Source: Frankia sp. AgB32 (lineage in GTDB: Bacteria > Actinomycetota > Actinomycetes > Frankiales > Frankiaceae). Taken from it: a stretch of DNA of 64,000 nucleotides. The DNA lies in contig NZ_JALKFX010000016.1 in assembly GCF_023243045.1 (NCBI RefSeq), positions 1-64,000 on the forward strand. Reading direction: 5' to 3'. Made by a program: the position numbers and the translations under genes. Below, piece by piece: positions 53,555-63,000 of the stretch (positions within the stretch are counted from its first letter, which is position 1; every line of letters begins with the position of its first letter). The notes below the pieces were generated by a model that saw only the letters and a program-made list of their open reading frames with translations, made no database searches and was not told the DNA's origin.

Positions 53555-54918
53555 TCAACCGGTTGGGTCGGCGGTGACCTGGTCGCGGGTGTGCAGGGAG
53601 GCGAGGTCTGCGGCGGCGCGGCCCGACGCCCATCCCTCGCCGTCGGTCGCCGTCACCGACTGGGAGACGATGTCCGGGAACATCGTCTCGGTCGCCTCCC
53701 GGACGGAATCGGTGCGGGCGGCGAGCACGGGCAGCAGCCGGTCGTCGCCCGTCTCGGCCGCGGCCTGCTCGCTTGCCTGCTCGGTCGCGGCGCGCAGGCG
53801 CTGGCCGATGCGGATCGCGAACGACGCGAGGAACGACTGGCGGAACGACCGGGTGCGGGAACGCCCGTGGCGGTCCTGGCGGGACCCGGCGCGCATCATC
53901 GCCGAGGTCGCCTGGACCAGCAGCGACGTGTAGAGCAGTTCGACGGCGTCGAGATCGGACTCGAAGCCGATCACGGTGGTGAAGCCGAGGCTCTTCGACC
54001 ACACCGCTCGGGCGCGGTTCGCGTCGGCGACCACGTCGAGCAGGCTGGCCTTGGCGACCTCGTAGGGGTTGTCGACGCCGATCCGCCGGCCCCCGGCTTC
54101 ACGCGGGTGTCCTGTTTCGCCGCGAGCAGTGCCTCGTCGATGCTGTGCCGGGCCATGAGCTGCTGGGCCTTGGCGGTCAGCGCCTCGGCCTCCTCGGCGA
54201 ACCCGGTCGACTCGGCCTTCGCCAGCAGCCCGCGGACCTTGTCGAGGATGCGCGTGTCCGCACCGTGACCGGCGGTGCTGGTCCCGCCCTGGCCGGTGCC
54301 CGGCGGCGGGCACAGGGTTTCGATCCTGGGCATCGCGTGCAGCACCCCGAGCAGGACCAGGGCATCAGCGAGCACCGCCGCCCGGTCGCGGCCCTCCCGC
54401 TCGCCCCAGCGGTCCAGCCACTCGTCGTCGCGCTCCCACCAGACGGCGGCGTCGAGGCCTCGCAGCTGCGCCGTCCACCGCTCGTCCACGGTGGCGGCGG
54501 CATACCGACGCATCTGGGCGGCGATCGCGTCGACGGCGAGCCGGGCGTGACGCTGGCCCGCCTGGCGGATCACCATGCGGTGCACGTCGAGCGGCTGCCA
54601 GCCGTCCTCCCACGTGGCCTCGACGACGCGGTCGAACCAGCCCACCAGGCTGCGGTTGACAACCCGGCGCCCGCCTGCCCCGCCCGGCGGGTCGGCGAGA
54701 ATCTCCACCTGCTTCGCGAACGCCTCGTGGTCCTCGGCGAGCTGTGCGTTGACCCCGGCGGCGACCAGCAGGTCGGCCACCTGCAGGAGCTGCTCCCGCT
54801 GGCTGCGTTCCTCCTGGAAGAATCCCGCCGAGGAGCCGGCGGCCCGGGCTCGGCCGTGGCTCGTGCGCGCCTTCTGCTTGGCCTTGCGTCGTTCACGGTT
54901 TCGGCTGCCCATTCCCAC
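53555..54918 (-). pseudogene. DUF2786-type protein, frameshifted copy
   Basis: From ATG 54918 (MGSRNRERRKAKQKARTS) the frame codes a helical protein with KVRGLLAKAESTGFAEEAEALTAKAQQLMARHSIDEALLA, the DUF2786 signature. It breaks in the C5 run at 54090-54094. The rest continues in another frame as RRIGVDNPYEVAKASLLDVVADANRARAVWSKSLGF through LASLHTRDQ. The paralogue at 63001 is unbroken across the same place, showing one base is missing here. Restored length is about 455 aa. Function unknown. Confidence 0.85.
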
Positions 54919-55081
54919 CCCTCACCCTGCCCGGTCTCCTGCCCAGTGTCGCAAACGCCGGTCGGCCCACCCGGGTCGGTTCCCGAGACTGAAGTGGGCC
55001 TGGCTGTGGTCTCGACGGGGCCGGGTCGACGCCGACCGCGCGCCCGCGGCGGGCAGGGCCGGATCAGGGTTGCCAGTGCGG

Positions 55082-55856
55082 CTGGGTCAGAGGTCGGCGC
55101 AGGCCACTCGCTTGGTCAGGGCGCCGACGGGGTGGATGACCACGGACTTCGCGCCGTCGCCGACGGGCCGGGCGTTGGTGACCGTCGCCGTGCTCGCGCC
55201 GGCGGCATCGGCGTCGACGGTCAGATGCACCTCGTTGGGCGGCGTGGCCGGGCCGTTCGGGTCGAACATGAAATGGCCACCGCCGTTGTCCTGCGCGCAT
55301 GGCTTGGCGTGCAGGTGGGCGACGTAGTGCGCGTTCGGCGCCAGGCCGGTCACCGCCACCGTGAGGGTGGTCCCGGTGGTGGCCTCCTGCGCCAGCCAGG
55401 CGGTGCCCCGGACCCCGTCGAGCCCCGCCGGCCGGGTGTTCAGCAGCACGAACGTCGACCTGCGCGCGCCGGCGATCTGGCTGGCCGGCGTCGCCGACGG
55501 ATCGATCATCGGCGCCATGGACGTCGTGGCCGACGCCGACGCCGTGGTCGACTCATGGGCCGATTCCGGGGCATGGGCCGAGACGCCCGCCGGCGCCGCG
55601 GTACCGGACGCCGTGGTGTCGTCCCCGCAGCCGGCCGCCAGTGCGGCGATCACGATCAGTCCACCGATCATCCCTGCGCCGGCACGTCCCCGCGTGAGAC
55701 CGCGAACCATGAAAATCTTCTCCCGCCTGTGGCTGTGTCGGTCGACCGCCATGGTCGACCGCGACGCACCACCTTGGCGCGCTCCGACGCGCCAGCACCC
55801 GAACTGTCGCGAATGCGCCAGGTCGACCCGCCGGACGAGCCCCCCTGACCAGGCAC
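55082..55856. repeat. Segmental duplication, left copy
   Basis: Contains a lipoprotein gene and about 145 bp upstream of it that align with 58126-58885. The upstream part is conserved too, for example gccatggtcgacc and cttggcgcgctccgacgcgcc against cttggcccgctccgacgcgcc. The repeat stops where IS3 sequence begins at about 55857. Confidence 0.75.
55087..55710 (-). CDS. Cu/Zn superoxide-dismutase-like lipoprotein, copy 1
   Basis: 207 aa. The lipobox GGLIVIAALAAGC (Cys about residue 28) predicts a membrane-anchored, exported protein. A Ser/Thr/Ala linker precedes the SOD-like sandwich: GTAWLAQEATTGTTLTVAVTGLAPNAHYVAHLHAKPC, then NGGGHFMFDP and NEVHLTVDADAAG, ending KSVVIHPVGA...CADL. The HLH and H ligands and the two Cys of the family are present; the full copper/zinc set is incomplete, so the activity is uncertain. 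The start is ATG 55710, with GGGAGAAG upstream. Confidence 0.8.
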   Translation of the reverse strand: MVRGLTRGRAGAGMIGGLIVIAALAAGCGDDTTASGTAAPAGVSAHAPESAHESTTASASATTSMAPMIDPSATPASQIAGARRSTFVLLNTRPAGLDGVRGTAWLAQEATTGTTLTVAVTGLAPNAHYVAHLHAKPCAQDNGGGHFMFDPNGPATPPNEVHLTVDADAAGASTATVTNARPVGDGAKSVVIHPVGALTKRVACADL

Positions 55857-55857
55857 G

Positions 55858-56475
55858 CGTGTTGCAGGTGCGTCGTGAGCAGCCGTCGGAGGCGTCGCGT
55901 GTGATCTCGTCGGTCGCGAAGCGGCTGGATGTGCATCCGGCGACGCTGCGGCTGTGGGTGAACCAGGCTGAGGTCGACCCTCGTCCGGGAACCACCTCGC
56001 CGGACGTGGCGCGTATCGCCGAGCTGGAACGTGAGAATCGTGAGCTGAAGCGCGCGAACGAGATCCTGAAAGCGGCGTCGGTTTTCTTCGCGCGGGAGCT
56101 CGGCCCGCGACTGCCGCGGTAGTCGCGTTCATCGACCAGCGCAAGGAAGACCTCGGTGGGGTCGAGCCGAGCTGTGATGTGTTGCGGGTTGCCCCGTCGT
56201 CGTACTACGCCGCGAGGAAGCGTCCGCCGTCGGCGCGTTCCCTGCGCGACGCCGAGCTCCTCGTCGAGATCGAGCGGGTGTGGGAGGAGGACTACGAGGT
56301 GTACGGCGCGCGGAAGGTGTGGCGGGTGTTGAACCGGGAGGGGATCGCGGTGGCCCGGTGCATGGTGGAGCGCCTGATGCGGGCGGCCGGGCTGACCGGG
56401 GTGCTGCGCCGCGGGGCCAGGCCCCGCACGACCCGCGCCGATCTGGCCGCGCCCAGGCCGGCGAACCTGGTGGAC
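55858..56475 (+). mobile_element. IS3-family insertion sequence remnant (orfA and start of orfB)
   Basis: orfA lacks its start but keeps VAKRLDVHPATLRLWVNQAEV, ERENRELKRANEILKAASVFFARELGPR and a stop at 56120. orfB follows in an overlapping frame, as in IS3 elements: VAFIDQRKEDLGGVEP, RVAPSSYYAARKRPPSAR, YGARKVWRVLNREGIAVARCMVERLMRAAGL and PANLVDRQ. It ends before the DDE core, so the element is dead. Neither end shows a clear terminal inverted repeat. It joins monooxygenase sequence on the right. Confidence 0.85.
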
Positions 56476-56727
56476 CGGCAGTTGACCGCGGCGGGCGGAC
56501 TGGTCGGCGATGAACCAGCCGGTCGGACGCCGTTCGGCCTCATAGCTGTCGAGCAGGGCTGGCGCCGCCTCACCACGCAGCACCGCGGCGGGTTTCCAGG
56601 CGAGGTTGTGGACGTCGGCGATGCCGGTGTTCGCGCCGGATGCGGCGTACGGCGGCAGGACGTGCGCGGCGTCGCCCGCGAGGTGCACGCGGCCGGTGGA
56701 GTAGCGGTCGGCGATGGCGGCGAGGGC
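56476..56727 (-). pseudogene. FAD-dependent monooxygenase fragment
   Basis: About 84 codons: RYSTGRVHLAGDAAHVLPPYAASGANTGIADVHNLAWKPAAVL.G.AAPALLDSYEAERRPTGWFIADQSA. GDAAH and the GANTGI.D.HNLAWK block are diagnostic of the aromatic-ring hydroxylase FAD family. Both ends are cut: IS3 sequence on one side and a TetR fragment on the other. Confidence 0.82.
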
Positions 56728-57165
56728 TGGCGGCTGGCGCTGCGGGCGCTCGGCACGTCGGGCTGGCAGGCCGTCGAGCGCCATCCGTGGTTCGCGCGGC
56801 TCGCGTTCAGTCGTCCGCCGTTCGGGCCGCTCGCGCTGGGCGTCCACGACGCCGCACTCGCCGAACTCGAACCGCTGGGTCTGCCGGCGGCGACCCGGAT
56901 GGGTTTCGTCTCCACCGTGCTCGGCCACGTCCTCGGTTCCGGTCTCGCCCTGCTCGAGGAACGGACGATGCGGGCCCGCACCGGCCTGACCACCGACGCC
57001 GACCTCGCCGCCGCCGCCCCCTACCTCGACCAGATCGCCGCCACCGGCCGGTTCCCGCACTTCAGCCGCTGGGCGGCCGAGCCCGACCGGATGAGCCCAC
57101 CGCCTCAGACCTTCGAGGCCATCCTGGAATGGCTGCTCGACGGCCTGTCGTCGCTGGCCGGGTGA
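56724..57165 (+). pseudogene. TetR regulator C-terminal fragment
   Basis: GWRLALRALGTSGWQAVERHPWFARLAFSRPPFGPLALGVHDAALAELEPLGLPAATRMGF through FEAILEWLLDGLSSL matches the TetR_C effector domain. The N-terminal helix-turn-helix is absent, replaced by the monooxygenase fragment. A deletion appears to have joined a TetR gene to a monooxygenase gene. Confidence 0.75.
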
Positions 57166-57205
57166 CGCACGCCAAGACCGCCGGTATCGCGGCGCGTCGC
57201 CGGAC

Positions 57206-57655
57206 TCAGCGCTGGAGACCGTTCCAGGACCATCGCGGGAGGGCCAGTTCCGCCGGGACGTCGTCGGCGGAGTCGTGGTACGCGGACATGGTTGTCGTGG
57301 TGGCCCAGGCGAAGTAGTCGTGCAACGCCTGCCGGAGCGGTTCGCTGAACGCCGGGCGGACGTCGCTCAGCGCCCGGTCGAAGCAGGCGATCGCCCGGCG
57401 GTCCATCTCCTCGTGCGGGCCGTTGCCGCTGTGCATCCGCACCACTGACGTCTCGTCGCCGTAGGCGTCGGAGTACGTCGCCGGCCCGCCGAGGGCCTGC
57501 GCCCAGTAGGTGGCGAGGCGTTCACTGTGCTGCGGATGGAACCCGTGGCTGAACCCGTGGCTGACGACCTCGTCGGCCATCACCCGTCGGTGCCACGCCT
57601 CGGCCAGGCGCAGCAGACCCTCGCCGCCGCCCGCGGCTTCATAGATGCTCTGCAT
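57206..57655 (-). CDS. Truncated-haemoglobin-family globin (group II-like)
   Basis: 149-aa haem protein. MQSIYEAAGGGEGLLRLAEAWHRRVMADEVVSHGFSHGFHPQHSERLATYWAQALGGP, then VVRMHSGNGPHEEMDRRAIACFDRALSDV and LHDYFAWATTTTMSAYHDSADDVP. The His after SGNGP is the likely proximal ligand. TrHbs bind O2 or NO and may detoxify NO or serve oxygen chemistry. It is an apparently intact gene in a decayed neighbourhood, with 17-bp repeats upstream. Confidence 0.9.
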   Translation of the reverse strand: MQSIYEAAGGGEGLLRLAEAWHRRVMADEVVSHGFSHGFHPQHSERLATYWAQALGGPATYSDAYGDETSVVRMHSGNGPHEEMDRRAIACFDRALSDVRPAFSEPLRQALHDYFAWATTTTMSAYHDSADDVPAELALPRWSWNGLQR

Positions 57656-57690
57656 GGCCCCAAGAATGACAAGGCCAAGGTACTGATGAC

Positions 57691-57747
57691 GGCGCGGTGA
57701 GACCGACGGCGCGGTGAGACCGACGGCGCGGTGAGACCGACGGCGCG
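57691..57747. repeat. 17-bp direct repeats upstream of the globin gene
   Basis: Unit ggcgcggtgagaccgac occurs three times perfectly (57691-57741), plus six more bases. It lies 36-92 bp upstream of the globin start and so could include regulator sites. The 17-bp period would place the units on different helix faces. Confidence 0.9.
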
Positions 57748-57879
57748 TTTCGGACTGGCACTCCCAGCCGCGACCCGACGGAATCCCATGGAGCGTCCCA
57801 TGTGATCATAGTTTTGGGTAATCGACCGGTGACGTATAAACGATGACTGGATCACTTTTGGTGTCGGCAGGGGAGCGCA

Positions 57880-58185
57880 GTGTCACACTCCGGAAGTACC
57901 GACTTGGCTGGCGCTGCGGACGAGGGCGGCGACGCGGTCAGTCCCGCGCCGACCGACCCGACCGCGGGTGCATCAGCGGGTCCCGCTGCGTCCTCCGCCC
58001 TGCTGGCGAAGGACATCGAGCCGCTGCGCAGGGCCCGCGTCGCCAGGACCGCCACCCTCGGTCTGCAGACGGAGGACCTCACCGCGGAGCGCCCTGCGCC
58101 CGAGGCAACAGGTTGGTCCTGCGCAGGGTGGATCAGAAGTCGGCGCAGGCCACCCGCTTGTCCAGGGCGCCGACGGGGTGGATGA
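57880..58185 (+). pseudogene. 5' fragment of an unknown gene running into the lipoprotein duplication
   Basis: GTG 57880 has GGGGAG 4 bases upstream, and a promoter-like TATAAA (57835-57840) lies before it. Codon use is coding-like to about 58110 (LLAKDIEPLRRARVARTATLGLQTEDLTAER). It then enters antisense sequence of the lipoprotein copy. The gene was probably cut by the duplication. I do not recognise the family. Confidence 0.35.
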
Positions 58186-58885
58186 CCACGGACCTCGCCG
58201 CCTCCCCCACCGGCCGGGCGTTGGTGACGGTCGCCGTGCTCGCACCGGCGGAGTCGGCGTCGACCGTCAGATGCACCTCGTTGGGCGGAGCGGCCGGGCC
58301 GTTCGGGTCGAACTTGAAGTGACCCCCGCCGTTGTCCACCGAGCACGGCTTGGCGTGCAGATGGGCGATGTAGTGCGTGTTGGGTGCCAGACCGGTCACC
58401 GCGACGGTGAGGGTGGTGCCGGTGGTCGGGTTCTGCGCCAGCCAGGCCGTGCCGCTGACCCCGTCCAGCCCCGCCGGTCTGGTGCTCAGGAGCGTGAAGG
58501 TCGACTTCTGCGCGCCGGCGATCCGATCGGCCGGGGTCGCCGACGGATTGATCATCATCGGACTCATGGACGGCTCAACCGACGCCGACGCCGACGCCGA
58601 CGGCGAGACGGTCGTCGCCGCAGCGCCGGAATCCGACGTACTGCCATCACCGCAGCCGGCGGCAAGCGCAGCGAGCACGACCAGGCCCGCGACTGCCATC
58701 GCGCTGGCACGTCCTCGCACAAGACCGCGAATCATTAAACTTTTCTCCTGCCCGTGGCTGTGTCCGACGACTGCCATGGTCGACCACGACTCACGACCTT
58801 GGCCCGCTCCGACGCGCCGGCGCCCGAAGTGCCGCAATTATTCCAGGTCATCCCTACGACGAATCCCCTCGGCCAGGCCCGTCCG
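58126..58885. repeat. Segmental duplication, right copy
   Basis: Aligns with 55082-55856: the lipoprotein gene plus about 150 bp of upstream sequence. The copies have diverged in the linker and at many third codon positions, so the duplication is not recent. Confidence 0.75.
58133..58735 (-). CDS. Cu/Zn superoxide-dismutase-like lipoprotein, copy 2
   Basis: 200-aa paralogue of the protein at 55087, with lipobox AGLVVLAALAAGC, a Ser/Ala linker, then GTAWLAQNPTTGTTLTVAVTGLAPNTHYIAHLHAKPC, NGGGHFKFDPNGPAAPPNEVHLTVDADSAG and a CADF end. The last 120 residues are about 85-90 % identical by eye to copy 1; the linkers differ. The start is ATG 58735, with GGAG upstream. Both copies appear intact. 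Confidence 0.82.
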   Translation of the reverse strand: MIRGLVRGRASAMAVAGLVVLAALAAGCGDGSTSDSGAAATTVSPSASASASVEPSMSPMMINPSATPADRIAGAQKSTFTLLSTRPAGLDGVSGTAWLAQNPTTGTTLTVAVTGLAPNTHYIAHLHAKPCSVDNGGGHFKFDPNGPAAPPNEVHLTVDADSAGASTATVTNARPVGEAARSVVIHPVGALDKRVACADF

Positions 58886-59024
58886 GGGGCCCCCGGCTTC
58901 GTTGGCCTCTCCCCCTACCCGCCGAGGATGCGGGAAGCCGATCTGCGTCATCCCAGTTCCGAGCACGACGTCCTGGTCGGTTCTGCCTGTTCGTTCGACC
59001 ACGTAGAACGGCTCACTCCTCACC

Positions 59025-60196
59025 GTGAAGGTCGTCAGGTTCGCCGATCTTCCCGATCCCTATCTGTGGATGTGGAAACAGCCACCGACGTTTCTCGTCG
59101 AGGCGCTGCGTAGCAGGTTCCTGGGGCTTGGCGCGGCGCCGCTCGCGTCCGCGCTGGCCGCCGGGTCGATCGGCGGATGGTCCGCGGCGGTTCCCGATCC
59201 CCCGGGTTTTCATCCGGCTCGGGCCGACGCCTACCGCCGCCCTGTCTCGGCCAGGGCGTGCGTCTGGTGTGGGGGCCACCGGGCACCGGGAAGACGACCG
59301 TCCTCAGCCGCGCCATCTGCGATCTCACTGGCCAGGGAGACCGGGTGCTGCTGGTGTCCGCCACCAACATCGCGGTGGACAATATCGCGGTGGACAATGC
59401 CCTGCTGGGCGTGGTGAAACAGCGGCGGCACACCACCGGCCAGATCGTCCGGGTAGGGCCACCGCAGCTGAAAGCGACCGCCGACGACCCCGACGCCTGC
59501 CTCCCGAAGACCGAGGTGCTCGACGCGGCCACCGCGAGTGAGGCGGCGGCGCTGCGCAGCGCCGGGCGTCACCGTCAGCTCGAGGACGCGCTCGCGTTAC
59601 TGGAAGCCCAGCGGGGAGTCGCCCGATGGCGCGCGAAGGACCGTCGCGAACAGCTGCAGGCCGAGCTGCGTACGGCCGAACAACGGGCCCGCCAGGACGC
59701 TGCGGACGCGGCGCGTGCACGTGTCGTCGCGGACGCCCGCGGCGAGGCCCTTGACCGGCACCTGAGCGCGCTGATCGCCCACATCCCGTACACCCGTGAC
59801 CAGAGCGATACCCACCAGGCCGGCTTCCGCCAGGCGTGGTCTGCCCATCAGCTGGCCGACCAGCAGGTCCGTGAGGTGCGCCGAAAGGCCGACCTGCGGC
59901 AGCGGCAGGCGCGGCGCGCCAAGGAGGCGCAGACCCTCACCGCCGACGCCGAGCAGCGGGGTTGGCCGGCCCGTCACGCCACGATCGAACGTCTGCGGCC
60001 GCAGGCTGCCGAGGACAGCCGGGGGGATCTGAATGCCGAGCTCTTCGCCCATCCGCCGCACTGCGGCCAGTGCGGCGGGACCAGCATCGAGATCCGGCGC
60101 CGCAAGAACGACACCTGGTTCTGGCGCTGTTACGACGGCGTCTGCAAGGCGGACCCAAGGGCGGAAACAGGAGCAACGCGTGGACACAGGACATAG
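59025..60196 (+). pseudogene. Superfamily I helicase-like ATPase, frameshifted and internally deleted
   Basis: GTG 59025 opens VVRFADLPDPYLWMWKQPPTFLVEAL. A frameshift near 59230-59245 leads into GQGVRLVWGPPGTGKTTVL (Walker A) and motif Ia VLLVSATNIAVDN, containing a 15-bp tandem duplication (59366-59395). A long coiled coil follows, then a zinc ribbon CGQCGG...WRCYDGVC before the stop. Helicase motifs II to VI are missing, so the middle has been deleted. It resembles Dna2/NAM7-type helicases found in defence islands, but is not functional as read. Confidence 0.75.
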
Positions 60197-60240
60197 CCAT
60201 GGCCGGCGGAAAACCGGTGGGCAGGGCGATGGGGTGATGC

Positions 60241-60902
60241 GACGCTGACGGCACGGAAACCCCTGCGACCGGGTCCCCGCATCTCACGCCCACCCGGGCG
60301 CGCGACCGGTTCGACGACGACCTGGACCGGATCCGCGCGGTTCTCGACGAGGCGCGGATGTGCCATGTCGGCGTGGTCGTGGACGGCTGGCCGCATGTGC
60401 TGCCGACCCTGCACGTCCGCCGCGGCGACACCCTGCACCTCCACGGGTCGGTGGCCGCCCGGATGCTCGCCGCCGGCAGCGCCGCCGCCTTGCCGGTCTG
60501 CGTGACGGTGTCGCTGCTGGACGGGCTCGTGCTGGCCCGTTCGGCCTTTCATCACTCGGTGAACTACCGGTCGGTGCTGGTCCGCGGCCTGGCCACCCCC
60601 GTCACCGACGAGACGGAGAAACGCGCCGTGCTGGACGCGTTCGTCGACCGGACGGCGCCGGGCCGCTCGGCCGCCTGCCGCCCCCCGAACCGCCGGGAGA
60701 TGGCCGCTACCACGGTGCTGGCCATCGCGCTCACCGATCCCGCCACCAGGTCACCCTCAAGGCGCGCACAGGCGGGCCGGTGGACGAGCCCGAGGATCTG
60801 GCCCTGCCCCACTGGGCCGGGGTCATCGCGGTCCACACGGTCGAAGGCGAGCCGCAACCAGCCGCGGACCTGGTCGACCTGACCGCGCCGATCAGCGCAT
60901 GA
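60241..60902 (+). pseudogene. Flavin-binding pyridoxamine-phosphate-oxidase-like gene, frameshifted
   Basis: DDDLDRIRAVLDEARMCHVGVVVDGWPHVLPTLHVRRGDTLHLHGS, then CVTVSLLDGLVLARSAFHHSVNYRSVLVRG match the PNPOx-like flavin-nucleotide-binding family. The frame breaks near 60735-60742; the C-terminal part VTLKARTGGPVDEPEDLALPHWAGVI lies in another frame. No start codon is found upstream of 60358 in frame. Confidence 0.8.
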
Positions 60903-62330
60903 CAGCAGGCCGACTCACCCTTCCCGAACATGGCCGTTGATCTTCGCCTCGGAGACCTCTTCGGCTCGGTTCGACGATCTTGCGGAGCTGGCCGGCCGCG
61001 TCGCGGGTGTACGGGTCGTCGGACAGGATCGTGCGCAGCTCAGACCACTTCAGGTCGGTGCCCGCGGCGGCGCGCACCGACCGCGCCGTGGCCACCAGGG
61101 CGTCGAGCGTCGCGATCTCCGCCCGCAGCTCCGCCCGGGTGCGCGCCGCCGTCGCCGCGTCGGTGACCTCCTCCAGCCCGACGACGTCCTCCTCGGCCAG
61201 GTCGAGGGCCAGCTCGTCGAGGCAGACGGCCAGCGATCCGCCCGCCAGCGGCGCCAGTGACCTCTCGGCCTCGCGCGTGAGCCGTCCACCGCCGTCGACG
61301 AGCTGCTGGCGCAGGCGCTCGCGGCGGCGTTCCAGGCTGCGCAGGATCGCCTCCGGGCTGGAGGCGAGCCGCCGCTGCAGGACGGTCATCGCGAAACCGA
61401 CCGTGTTGCCGCACTGGACCTCACCGCTTTCCCGCAGCCGGTCCGCCCGCCCCATCTCGTAGCGCACATAGTCGGTGACCGCCTCGTAAAGCTCCCGCTC
61501 CGCCGGTGACAGCGTGAAGGGCACCGTGTAGGCACGGCACTCCGGGAAAAACGGCCGGCCGTCGAGCGTACGCAGATTCTCCTTGAGCAGGCGGCGCCTG
61601 AGACCGGTCGTGTCCGCGACGCCGCCGTCGGCGGTGAAGTCGCCTCGAACCGGTCCGGGTCGAGCAGCGCGAGAAAGGCGTGGAAATCCTCGTGCCGGCC
61701 CGCGTGCGGGGTCGCCGTCATCAGCAGCAGATGGCGGGTGCGGTCGCGCAGCAGTTCGCCGAGTTCGTAACGCCGGGTGGTCCACAATTCGTAGCCGGAG
61801 TAGTGCGCGGACATGCGGTGTGCCTCGTCGACGATGACCAGGTCCCACTCGCTGGCCGCCCGCAGCCGGACGAGCAGGTCATCGTTCCTGCTGAGCTGAT
61901 CCATGCGGGGCGAGCAGCAGCGGATGGCGTCGAAGACCTCGCTGCCGGGAGCCGCCGCCAGATCAGCGCTGGGCCGCTCGAACACGAGCCCGAACCGTTC
62001 CCGCAGCTCGCCCTGCCACTGGTCGATCAACGATCCCGGGACGACAATGAGGCAACGCCTGACGTCGTCCCGCAGCACCATCTCCTTCAGGTAGAGACCG
62101 GCCTCGTGCGAGCGTCGCAACACCGATCTGCGCGCCACCCCGTCATCACCACGGTATTCGACGAGGACGCCCGGACCGACCCATCGGACCGAGCTGACCA
62201 CAACCGCCTCGCCGTGCGCGATACCGGCGACCCGCAGCCCCGGTCGCAGGTCCTCCAACGGCATTCCCGCAGGTACCAGGCCGCTGTCGTCCCCCTGGAC
62301 CCAACCCCCCACCACCGCGACCGTGAACAT
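60892..62330 (-). pseudogene. SNF2/DEAD-type helicase (DISARM DrmD-like), broken
   Basis: From ATG 62330: LRPGLRVAGIAHGEAVVVSSVRWVGPGVLVEYRGDDG, then a jump to AGLYLKEMVLRDDVRRCLIVVPGSLIDQW, losing roughly 70 residues that should hold Walker A. DEAH box VDEAHRMSA and MTATPHAGRHEDF are present. A lost G near 61643 shifts the frame; the rest (DFTADGGVADTTGLRRRLLKENL, FPECRAYTVPFTLSPAE, QRRLASSPEAILRSL) is readable. No helicase C domain follows. It was related to large helicases such as DISARM DrmD. Confidence 0.8.
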
Positions 62331-62425
62331 TGACAGTCCACCATATGCACAGAGCCTCCACGGCCGCGGTGGCACGTGATAGAACCCGGAACAGTCCTTT
62401 CTTCCCTGACCTCGGAGGAAGTATC

Positions 62426-62938
62426 TTGGCCGCACGACGCCCCGCTCGGACGCGGCAGCGCACCCGCTCGCCGCGCAGCACCCGGAAAAGCACCCGCCGT
62501 GAACGCCGTAACCTGCAACTTCTCGCGTTCACCCTCGTCGCCCTTGCCGGAGTTTCCCTGGGCGTGTCGTGGCGGTGGTGGTGCATTCCGGTCGCGGCGC
62601 TCGCCATCGCCTTCACGCTGGCCTTTCGCTGGCCGACGCTGTGCCGGGCACACCGCACGGACCGCGGCGTCTGCGAGGCCACGGTGAATGGCTGGCTCAC
62701 CGGATGCGAGCATCATGTGGCCGTCAAATGGCGTGATCTGCGCGCGGTGCTGTGGCCACCCAACGAGGTTTCGCCCTTCCACCGGGCGGCGCTCGCCGTG
62801 CGTATCCCCGCCCGGGAGGCTTACGCCCAGGCCATCCTCGACGGCGCCCCGCGACACATCACCCTGCGCAACCTCGCCACCGCGATGGTCCTGGTCATCA
62901 GCTTTCTGCTGACAGTGCTCGGCATCGCTCTCGGCTGA
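62426..62938 (+). CDS. Small membrane protein with Cys/His-rich loop
   Basis: 170 aa from TTG 62426, chosen because GGAGGA lies 6 bases upstream. A basic N terminus precedes two TM helices (about 28-65, LLAFTLVALAGVSLGV and IPVAALAIAFTLAF). The loop CRAHRTDRGVC...GC.HH is a possible zinc site of the kind seen in actinobacterial unknowns. A final TM is at about 145-168. Function unknown. Divergent from the broken helicase gene. Confidence 0.72.
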   Translation: MAARRPARTRQRTRSPRSTRKSTRRERRNLQLLAFTLVALAGVSLGVSWRWWCIPVAALAIAFTLAFRWPTLCRAHRTDRGVCEATVNGWLTGCEHHVAVKWRDLRAVLWPPNEVSPFHRAALAVRIPAREAYAQAILDGAPRHITLRNLATAMVLVISFLLTVLGIALG

Positions 62939-63000
62939 CCGACGAACCGCCATCACCGCCGCCGGCAACGAGCACGGCGATCACAGCCACGTCGGCGATG

